Source of the DNA: Chlorophyllum brunneum
Taxonomy: Eukaryota; Basidiomycota; Agaricomycetes; Agaricales; Agaricaceae
Assembly (NCBI GenBank): GCA_963576785.1
Contig: OY756144.1
Location: 372,001-436,000 of the forward strand
Direction: 5' to 3'
Length of the DNA stretch: 64,000 nucleotides
Under the pieces are notes generated by a model that ran no database searches, was not told the origin of the DNA, and saw nothing but the letters and a program-made list of their open reading frames with translations. The translations under genes and the position numbers were made by a program. Positions within the stretch are counted from its first letter, which is position 1. Each line of letters opens with the position of its first letter. Shown one piece after another: positions 55,501 through 64,000 of the stretch.

Positions 55501-58110
55501 TCCAGTCTAATCCGTGTCATCCTCCACTCCTTGAACTATATGGAGCAATGAACGACGCACGGAAGCAGTAGTAACATTGCAACGCTACCATCATCAGCGC
55601 TGCCAATGGCGCCGACTTTCCCTGCATCGGATCTCCTGAGCACCATCAACTGAAGTATATCAGGAGTAAAATTACATCCCAACATTGTTCCGACTTCTCA
55701 CTTTCCTCTCGATCCTCTCGTGACTGGTACACAGCTACTTTCTTCTGAACCTAGTAATGTGAAACTTGTTCCACTAAACGATGAAGGACAGCCAGTTGTC
55801 GCGACGCTCATCTCCTTATGTACGGCTAAGGACAGCTTTACCTTTCTAACTAAAACGCGAACAAGATTTCCCTGTAGCATATGCGTCTCATGACAGCTCT
55901 GATCCTTTGCCTCTCAAATCGAACGATATTCATCTCACTTGAGACAATCACCGCAATCTGCCGCAGCACGCCTTCACGCCCACAAACCCAAACAATACAA
56001 AACTTTCAGAATCTTCGATCCATTGAACCGGGAATCATTAGTCAGGCCAATTCAATTCAGGGTTATCAGTCCATGCCATCCGTGACTGATGAACCAGATC
56101 ATCGCTGGCTTTCAAAATAGGGTCCCGTGTGTGACATTCAGGGAAGCCGATCAACCGCTTTTTGTTCTCACTTTTGGTATTCACTCGGTATTCACTGCCT
56201 CGTGCTAGGGCTGAATTCTTCCACAACTTGGCGGGCTGAATCGATGGGGTGGACGTACTGTGTGCGTCACTTCCAGATGTAAGTCGGTCAGGGTCTCCCA
56301 GGACGACGGTCTCTACGCCCTGACATAATGATATCTTCAAGCCTCGCATGGATCAGTTTGGCAGTATCACCTCCCCAGCTAGTATATTTTGTGGCCCTGT
56401 GTAGCATAAACAGTTCATTAATCCATGTTCATTTAGGATAGGTTGATTGGACCCTAAAAACGAACAGACATGAACACTATAGGACTAAACCGACGTAAGG
56501 TCCTGAAACAACCGGATAATCCGTTTCGTACCTAGGATCCCTTTGTAGACTTGTCTTTCTGGTAGTACATGCCTCGATGGATGCGTTGATTCCGACAGTA
56601 AGACATGAAAGATCTGGCGATGGCTTCAGGCTACAATATGCGAAAAGCAGCATTAGGCAAAAGACTCACAACGAAGAAGCTATCCACAAATCAAAGTCCC
56701 TCCATCGGCGTCCATCCTGCTTGGGAGCAGCAGGCCTATCGCGGTCATCATTGAGGACGCGGAAATATTCATCTTCCAAACTGATTATTGACGGAAAGCC
56801 GCATCAAACGCGGCCCTGATAGGCGCACACTATCGTGCAAAGAACTCCCAAAAGCACCCCTCTTGGTGCCCTCTCGCCTCTCGGACCCACCGGGATACGG
56901 AAATCGAATACCGCGCATCGTTTCGCTTGCATTTAAGTCCCATCATCAAGTCTGTCAGGTCTTCCACGGTGTATGTTGAGTTTTGCTGCGAGCGACCCTG
57001 ACTACCGGACCTGAGCCAACGTGTGGTGGGGAACGCCATTCCAGTGAAATCTTGGGGAGAGGTCATTCAGCGGGTACTTGAGTCAAAGGACAGTAGTTGT
57101 TACGGAGATGAAGTATTTACATACCTAGGACGAGTTACGAAAAGCTTGACTTTGCTTTTACTGCTTTCCAGAAAGGCATCGCGGTCCGCAGTCTCCAGTT
57201 CCGCGTCGAAATACGCAGGCCGAACGAGGGGGTTTTTTTGGTTCTAGTGTTTGTTCATCATCTGTTACAGGATATCCGTCCATGAATGGCCCACGACTTT
57301 TGGCAATATCTCTTTTCGTCATGGTGGTAACCAGCTAACTTAGGATTGGGTGCAAATTAGAGAAAGACGCACTAACCTCATAGGGGACGCACCCGCATGA
57401 CCAGATACGTGCATCTTTGTTACCCTCGGAACCCCGCTATCATAAGCCGCACCATGGTAGCACTCGTTAGATATGGGATCACCCAACGCAATATGGGATG
57501 CACAGAAACCCACGACGAAAGTATGCTTGTGAGTCGAACGAGAACATATTCTGTAAACAGGATATGAGCTTACGGCTGGGACGCGAGCTACATGCTCAAC
57601 GTACCATCTCGCAGGCGCAAAGGAGAGGACAGATTATGTTGGGGTCGCCGTGAAGGGGAGAATAACTCGAGTGGGAGGGATGGGCCCATCCTACACATCC
57701 AGCTGAGTATTGTACACATCAAATGGCGTTGAGACTCACTCTCAGCACGGTCGCATCATCGCGACCGACAAATGAACGAACTATCCCAACATTTAGGATC
57801 TGGCGGTAGAGGAATATCAATCTCAACGACTCCTAGTTCCTCGGCACCGTATCCATAGAGAACCTCTTGATCCACCTCGAATGCCTCGTCGAACCACCTC
57901 CAGCAACGCTTCGCCGATTCCATGTTTTTTACGCCTACGCCAAGCCGTGGTCCTTTGATGGGTGCGAGATGTATATACCAAACTTCCAGATCGGGTGGGG
58001 AAGTAGGAAAAAAAAAACGCGACATGTCGTTTGTTTTTTGTTTCGATGAGTCGAATATGCGTTCGTAGAAGGATGTATCGATGCGCTGGTATTTACATTA
58101 CTTCCTCGCC
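55501..58110 (-). pseudogene. TKL-like protein kinase relic K7 (left arm of inverted repeat)
   Basis: Minus strand. 5' portion near 57760-58025 reads PPDLEVWYIHLAPIKGP and GAEELGVVEIDIPLPPDPKCWD; the HGD remnant (SPLHGDPNIIC) is near 57640. From 56802 rightwards it is matched by K8 in inverse orientation with very high identity. Many stops; not functional. Confidence 0.6.
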
Positions 58111-58740
58111 TTTGCCCCCATATTCGTGGCCGCGTTGGTGGTCGAAGTCTTGAGGTTGGTGGAAAGAAGGGGGCGAAGGAGTATGCGTCCCGACCGGCGG
58201 CAGGAGTTTTAAAAAAAGTTGCTTGGTGCCGCCCCCTACCCTGGTTCTGTGCTGACTGGTGCGCCGTGTTGCAGAAGGAGTTGAGAGGGATGGTGAAACC
58301 CGACAAGTCGTATGTGGAGTAAGCAGGTGGGCTGTATGTCAGTCACTCAGCCCAAGTGAAGGGTTTAGGTGATGTCAGGACGAGTATTTGGAAATTTCGC
58401 GGTCAGTGGTATCGCAAGGCCACTTGAAAATCCCTTTCTCACGCACATTGGTGACTGATAGTGTCTATTCGGAATACTAATTCATGTATGTACCCAGGTA
58501 TGTTCTGATCCCGCACATAGAACCCAGTGTTACAGCCACCACGATTCCTAATCGTATTAAAGGTCGCAAATTCGGGCTCCAGAGCAAGAGCGATAATCAC
58601 AATATACATTCTCCCGACATGCAAATTCCGGCAAGACTCTACAGCAAATGTTCCTCTACCGACAGACACAAATCCAGAGTACGCACGAAGACGACGGGCT
58701 GGGAAAGAATGAAGACAGAGGTAAGGGACAGATGAGTTCC
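56802..58740 (+). repeat. Left arm of large inverted repeat
   Basis: Reverse complement of 62060-64000. The part 56802-57290 appears identical to its partner; 57290-57860 differs at roughly 3%; the innermost part is more diverged. The right arm runs off the window, so the repeat is longer than seen. The 3.3-kb loop holds AIM9-like pseudogene 2 and F4. Confidence 0.85.
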
Positions 58741-59811
58741 GTCTTGCCCTTTCCCATCATCGTCACCCCGCGCTGCGTGCTTGAGCGTCAACAAGACGAC
58801 TCCGGAGCTGATCTCGCAGGACAATCCGTTGCCCAAGCTCGCCGAGGGTGGGTTTAACCGTACCTTCCCCACCACCCTACGCGACAACTTCCAAATGGTC
58901 GCCCGTATTCCGTACCCCATCACCATCCCTAAATTCTACGCCGTCGCCACTCTAGGATCCCCGCGTTCCCCAGGGTTACCTGTTCCCAAAATATATGGGT
59001 ACTCGCCCAGCTCAGACAACGCCCCTGGAATCGAGTATATCTTCATGCAGTTCGTTCAAGACTCCAACCTCAGCGATGTCTGGCCTAGCCTAGACGAACA
59101 GGAAGTTATCTCCGTCGTCCGCCAGCTTACTCAACTCGAGTCGGTTATGATGTCGCTGTCTTTCCCCGCTGGCGGGAGCTTATACCTTACCAAAGACTTG
59201 GAGAAGGTTGTCACGGGGCTGGGCATACCGCTGGAGGATGAGCATTTCTGTGTCGGTCCGGATACAAGACTGCCTCTCTGGTTCGGGAGAAGGTCAAAGC
59301 TCGACGTGAATCAGGGACCCTGTACGCCACTTTCTGCTTTTTCATCATCACGCCCTTGAACCAACCGATAACCATAGACCCAAGTGCCGAAGCAACTCTC
59401 GTAGCAGGAGCCCGCAAGGAACTTGTTTACATGAAGCAATTCGATCAACCACTCTTGCGGTTCTGGCGCAAAGGAGGGCTGGTTATCAGTACCAGGAACA
59501 GTCGCCATCGGCCCACATCAAGAATTTGAACCTTTATCTCCTCATCGCATCATCACTCGTCCCTAGAGACCCCACTCTAAATCGTTTCTGCATCTGCCAT
59601 CCAAACGTCCAGCAGAGCAACATCATCGTGTCGAGGTCACCCAACTCTGGCTGCCAGATCGCTGGCCTAATCGACTGGCAACACGCCTCCATTCTGCCCA
59701 TGTTCGTCCTTGCTGGCATCCCCCAGCGCCTCCAGAACTACAATTATATTGTCTCGCAATCTATGTCAAATGTCGTCTGTGAAAAAATACACCTGTAATG
59801 CCAAACTTACA
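58741..59811 (+). pseudogene. AIM9/APH-type kinase-like pseudogene 2
   Basis: In order: KLAEGGFNRTF, FQMVARIPYPITIPKFYAVA, GLPVPKIYGYSPSSDN, GIEYIFMQFV, DEQEVISVVRQLTQLES, PLWFGRRSKLDVNQGP (58781-59359), then shifted frames for EATLVAGARKEL, LYLLIASSLVPRDP, the catalytic-loop region CHPNVQQSNIIV (near 59595-59625) and GLIDWQHASILP. The usual catalytic Asp of the H-x-D loop is Asn here. A frameshift follows 59340 and the C-terminal third is replaced at about 59765 by a repeat also found at 38952. Upstream 58440-58735 is shared with 47540 and 62424. Confidence 0.82.
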
Positions 59812-60222
59812 ATTGAGGGTCGGACCCCAAGAATGGATGTCCCTCCTACACAAAGGGGGCAATGGCCATAGTTGAAATCAGTATAGATTAGACAATCTCA
59901 ACATAGTTGAAATTGCTGTTGGTATGCATGTCATGGTGATCTCGGCAAGCGACCATTGGTCACAAAGAGACACACCATCTGGTTATTATGTGAATTTGAC
60001 AAATGATTCTTTGCCGATCCACATAACAAACAACTGCTAGAGGAAGACAAAATATTAGATAAGATGTATAACGAAATTTATGTAGACCCATAAACACTGT
60101 ACATATTGCCACGATCTGATCACAATAAGACTGCAAGGGAACTGCAATGAACATCACTTCTGATTCCCGGCCTTTTCAACAAACACCAGCCGCCTTGCAC
60201 AACCTTATACTCATTCATCCCC
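59812..60222. other. Repeat tail then F4 upstream region
   Basis: Up to 59936 it matches 38990-39113. 59937-60222 is the sequence before F4; no G gene is found divergent to F4 here. Confidence 0.45.
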
Positions 60223-61303
60223 ATGGCTGACCCACCACCCATTGTGTTATCGTCCCTGAAGGTAAGAGAAATTATTCTTTGCTGACTACCTCACTGACTG
60301 CAGCAAATCAATGGTTTAGTTGTCACCTGAACAGCAAACGTTCTTCAGGATCCGAGATATACATACAGTGTTACTGGTGAAATTCGGGGGTCTGCACTCT
60401 GCACTCCGTATATATGAAGATTCTCCACCACAGGTGGCAGAAATCTCGAAAAAACTCCGGGAGGCAACAGCAGACCAGGTCGAGGAACTTTATGACGTCT
60501 TGTTATTCCTATCAGAGTTTGCGCTTTCGTTTCTTCCGATTCTGGACTTGCTGGAGAGGGTACCCTCTGAAGACAACACAATCAAATCACTGCAATCCCT
60601 TTCCCTGAAGGCAGACGATATCATGAAGGCAGCCAGAAACACCAGTGACAAGCTGGCAGATTTGGCCCAAGATATTTTATCTGCTATTCGAGAAATGAAA
60701 TCTATACTTGATGGTGGTAAGTCAACTATTTCTCATGCTGCATAAAAGAAGTCAAGGAAACAATCTTAGGTCGAGGGAATGCTTTACGCGAACCCGAATA
60801 TCCTCAGGTTGTCAATGACGTGGTGATTGCGGTTAACCAATGCAAAGTCCTTCTTCGGGAGATAGTCAACTACTTTCGTGAAAGGGACCGTTGTTTGCTG
60901 GATATTGAGTCCATCAAATCCAGCCCCCCTATGCTTGAAGAAATTCGCATGATTCGGGAACGATGGACCAGTTTTTCAACGAGTATAGCTAGTTTGAGTG
61001 AGGGATTAGTGGATACTAGGGACCAGATACGCGATGTATGATACCAGGGTCCTTGACCCCAGCTGGTTCCGGGCCACCCCACCAATGGCGGCGTCCTCGC
61101 CACACAGAGACCAGAAATCACCATCAAATGGTATCCAACCGGAGCCCAGGGTAATCTCAGACACCGCCGATACCTCCCCTCATGACATGTCGCGTCCTCC
61201 CGCCCCAAATTCCGCGGCTGTGCAGGATAATCCTCCAAAAACGATACGTATATTCCTTCGACGCGTTTTCTCTTGCCTTACCATTAAAAAATTCATCTTT
61301 TAA
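60223..61303 (+). pseudogene. Family F pseudogene F4 (11-nt deletion)
   Basis: Exon 1 60223-60261 (MADPPPIVLSSLK), exon 2 60320-60716, exon 3 from 60770. Introns of 58 nt (GTAAGA..TAG) and 53 nt (GTAAGT..TAG) in the family positions. The frame is sound to residue ~230 and includes LSPEQQTFFRIRD and IRMIRERWTSFSTS. It then meets TGA at 61039-61041 because 11 nt present in F2 (TTTGGCCCACG) are missing. The lost C-terminal part continues in another frame to the IFLRRVFSCLTIKKFIF tail. Either a recent pseudogene or a truncated protein without the tail. Confidence 0.8.
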
Positions 61304-62059
61304 CGTAGTCTACGTGTATCTTCGCCATGAATGTATACGAGCAGTGACGGATCATACCTAATTTGTTATTCTCTTCATATGTCGAACGGAACGGTCTGAC
61401 TTGGTGGTAAGCTCCTGATGAGCTAGTTCCTCACAAGAAAGGAAAATTAACAGGCAGGACCTGACACAGGTACCCCCACTTTGCTTTGTCCTGACAAGAT
61501 CCCTCCTGAGATACTCCTTGGTGTCAATGGGAATCATGGTGTCTCTACATTCACGAGGTCCATCAAGCGACGGTTGCGATGGTAGCTAGAACTTTTCTTG
61601 TTCTTAGACGTATTTGGTGGTTAGAGTTCACGTATAAATTTGTTGTGGTGGTTCGTCTGGAGGACTGATCACACGCAAACAATGCCATTTTCCTTGCCGT
61701 GCCAGATCCTACATCCATTCTATTCTAGTGTTCCTTCGTCCGTCCCGAGTTTTGGTTTTATTGTTCTTTTCCATCTCCGAGAGCATTGTTCCGGTGGATC
61801 CCCGTGGACCATTGTTTCGTTAGTTTCGCAGGGTTTACTGCCCCCCATTTCCGCCGACTGAAGGTACATATGTGTTTGGCAAAAATAGCTTGCTAAACGA
61901 CCAGGTGTGAAACTTGATTGTTTCCCTTGTTCGATTTCAGGTTCGATATATAAAGGTGTTTTCTCAGAATCTACTGGTATTTCTAAATGTTACTGCGGAA
62001 TTTCCAAGGAGACACGAGTGTCCGGAAATTTGATCAGAAATTTATGAATGTTGGGGATA
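61304..62059 (+). repeat. F4 3' flank (U block)
   Basis: Aligns over about 730 bp with the reverse complement of 23470-24200 after F2. Non-coding as far as visible. Confidence 0.65.
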
Positions 62060-64000
62060 GAGCAAGACGAAACTCATCTATCCCTTACTTCCATCTTTAT
62101 TCTTTCCCAGCTCGTCATCTTCGGTGCGTACTCAAGATTTATGTCTGCCGGCAGAGGCACATTTGCCGTCGAATATTGCAGGAATTTGCATGACGGGCTC
62201 GCTGGAGAACGTATATTGTAATCGCTCTTGCTCTGGAGGCTGAATTTGGGACCTTTACGAGTAGGAATCGTGGTGGCTGTAACACTGGGTTCTATGTGCA
62301 AGATCGTAACATTCCTGGATACATACGTGGAGTAGCATTCCGAGATTTGAATAGACATGTCCCCAGTGGCTTGGATTCTACTGAGAGTATCAGTCAGTGA
62401 TGTGCGTGAGAAAGGGATTTCCAAGTGGCCGACATACCACCGAATGTAAAATATCCAAACACTCGTCTGGTATCACACAACCCCCTGACTCGACCAGTGG
62501 GTGACTGACATACAGTCCATCTGCTTACTCCACCTACGACTTTCACCATCCCTCTCGACTCTCTCTACAACACGGCGCACCAGTTAACACAGAACCAAGG
62601 TAGAAGACAACACCAAGCAAGGGTCAGGAAGCGTAACTCTCCACACCCTCCCTTTCACCGGCCTCAAGACCCCGACCACCAACACGGCCACGAAGAGGGG
62701 CAAAGACAAGAAAATGATATAAATATCAGCGCATCAATTCACTTTTCTACGAACGCATACTCGACACATCGAAACAAACGTGTCCGGTTTTTTCCCCCCA
62801 CCTCCCCACCCGATCTAGAGGTTTGGCGTATATACCTCGCGCACATCGAAGAACCACGGCTTGGCGTAGGCGTAAAAAGCATGGAATCGGCGAAGCGTTG
62901 CGGGGGTGGTTCGACGAGGCATTAGAGGTGGATCGGGAGGTTCTCTGTGGACACGGTGCCGAGGAACTAGGAGTCGTTGGGATTGATATTCCTCTACCGC
63001 CAGATCCTAAATGTTGGGATAGTTCGTTCATTTGTCGGTCGCGATGATGCGACCGTGCTGAGAGTGAGTCTCAACGCCATTTGATGTGTACAATACTCAG
63101 CTGGATGTGTAGGTTGGGCCCATCCCTCCCACTCGAGTTATTCTCCCCTTCACGGCGACCCCAACATAATCTGTCCTCTCCTTTGCGCCTGCGAGATGGT
63201 ACGTTGAGCAAGTGGTTCGCGTCCCAGCCGTAAGCTCATATCCTGTTTACAGAATATGTTCTCGTTCGACTCACAAGCATGCTTTCGTCGTGGGTTTCTG
63301 TGCATCCCATATTGCGTTGGATGAGCCCATATCTGACGAGTGCTACCATGGTGCGGCTTATGATGAAGAGTTCCGAGGGTAACACAGGTGCACGTATCTG
63401 GTCATACGGGTGCGTCTCATATGAGGTTAGTGCGTCTTTCTCTAATTTGCACCCAATCCTAAGTTAGCTGGTTACCACCATGACGAAAAGAGATATTGCC
63501 AAAAGTCGTGGGCCATTCATGGACGGATATCCTGTAACAGATGATGAACAAACACTAGAACCAAAAAAACCCCCTCGTTCGGCCTGCGTATTTCGACGCG
63601 GAACTGGAGACTGCGGACCGCGATGCCTTTCTGGAAAGCAGTAAAAGCAAAGTCAAGCTTTTCGTAACTCGTCCTAGGTATGTAAATACTTCATCTCCGT
63701 AACAACTACTGTCCTTTGACTCAAGTACCCGCTGAATGACCTCTCCCCAAGATTTCACTGGAATGGCGTTCCCCACCACACGTTGGCTCAGGTCCGGTAG
63801 TCAGGGTCGCTCGCAGCAAAACTCAACATACACCGTGGAAGACCTGACAGACTTGATGATGGGACTTAAATGCAAGCGAAACGATGCGCGGTATTCGATT
63901 TCCGTATCCCGGTGGGTCCGAGAGGCGAGAGGGCACCAAGAGGGGTGCTTTTGGGAGTTCTTTGCACGATAGTGTGCGCCTATCAGGGCCGCGTTTGATG
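62060..64000 (-). repeat. Right arm of large inverted repeat
   Basis: Reverse complement of 56802-58740, continuing beyond the window. Carries K8 and the upstream fragment of an AIM9-like unit (62060-62424 on the minus strand). Confidence 0.85.
62710..64000 (+). pseudogene. TKL-like protein kinase relic K8 (right arm)
   Basis: Plus strand, TATA-like GATATAAATATC near 62717, then PDLEVWRIYLAHIEEPR, GAEELGVVGIDIPLPPDPKCWD (to 63047), the GAGAGTGAGTC intron donor, and GARIWSYGCVSYEVSAS (about 63390-63430, subdomain IX). Interrupted by frame changes; same decay as K7. Confidence 0.62.

Noticed and set aside
62823..63047. Small independent gene encoding a DIPLPPDPKCWD protein (also 57756-58025)
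   Set aside because: The segment recurs as the 5' part of the kinase-relic units and is followed by their intron donor; no sign of a separate gene.
1..64000. CRISPR arrays, rRNA or tRNA genes, bacterial insertion sequences
   Set aside because: No short regular repeats with spacers, no rRNA-like blocks and no tRNA cloverleaf noticed by eye; a tRNAscan run would be needed to exclude a tRNA. The sequence is eukaryotic.

Overview
The window reads as a repeat-rich, accessory (possibly subtelomeric) stretch of a filamentous basidiomycete nuclear genome, most likely an Agaricomycete. Three things point there: genes with several 48-73 bp GT-AG introns, a chromodomain-bearing Ty3/Gypsy retrotransposon, and many decayed copies of two gene types that are greatly expanded in these fungi (TKL-like protein kinases and AIM9/APH-type kinase-like proteins). 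I cannot name the species.

Left end (1-15551): one chromovirus-type LTR retrotransposon family in several copies. Copy A is on the minus strand and runs off the left edge (1-5672). Copy B is minus-strand and runs into a 200-N assembly gap (6082-8602). A small plus-strand 3' piece (8803-9361) is the exact reverse complement of B's 3' end, and copy C (9061-15551) is complete on the plus strand. The family has 301-bp LTRs, a Tf1-like self-priming signature, gag, a pol broken by shared stops and frameshifts, and an unusual intact third ORF of 278 codons between pol and the 3' LTR.

Centre and right (15552-64000): ordinary housekeeping genes are absent. I find two recurring unnamed families, here called F (about 300-350 aa, 3 exons) and G (about 540 aa, 6 exons). 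Three intact head-to-head F/G pairs are present: F2-G1 (24202-27506), F3-G2 (29497-32856) and G3-F5 (49994-53214). Each is separated by only about 280-335 bp. An unpaired intact F (F6, 43825-44988), two pseudogenised F copies (18022 and 60223) and two F scraps lie around them. All intron positions and phases are conserved among members, and I resolved the exons by comparing paralogues, because single frames look broken without splicing.

The rest is made of repeat units: eight TKL-kinase relics, two AIM9/APH relics plus detached upstream fragments, a long conserved 3' flank that follows the F genes ('U block'), two 754-bp putative solo LTRs plus a truncated third, and an inverted repeat of at least 1.9 kb per arm at the right edge (56802-58740 versus 62060-64000).

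The F/G pair is the best candidate for an undescribed system. Two structurally different, mostly helical proteins share a short bidirectional promoter, are copied as a unit, and stay intact in three diverged copies while everything around them decays. Their function cannot be read from sequence alone.
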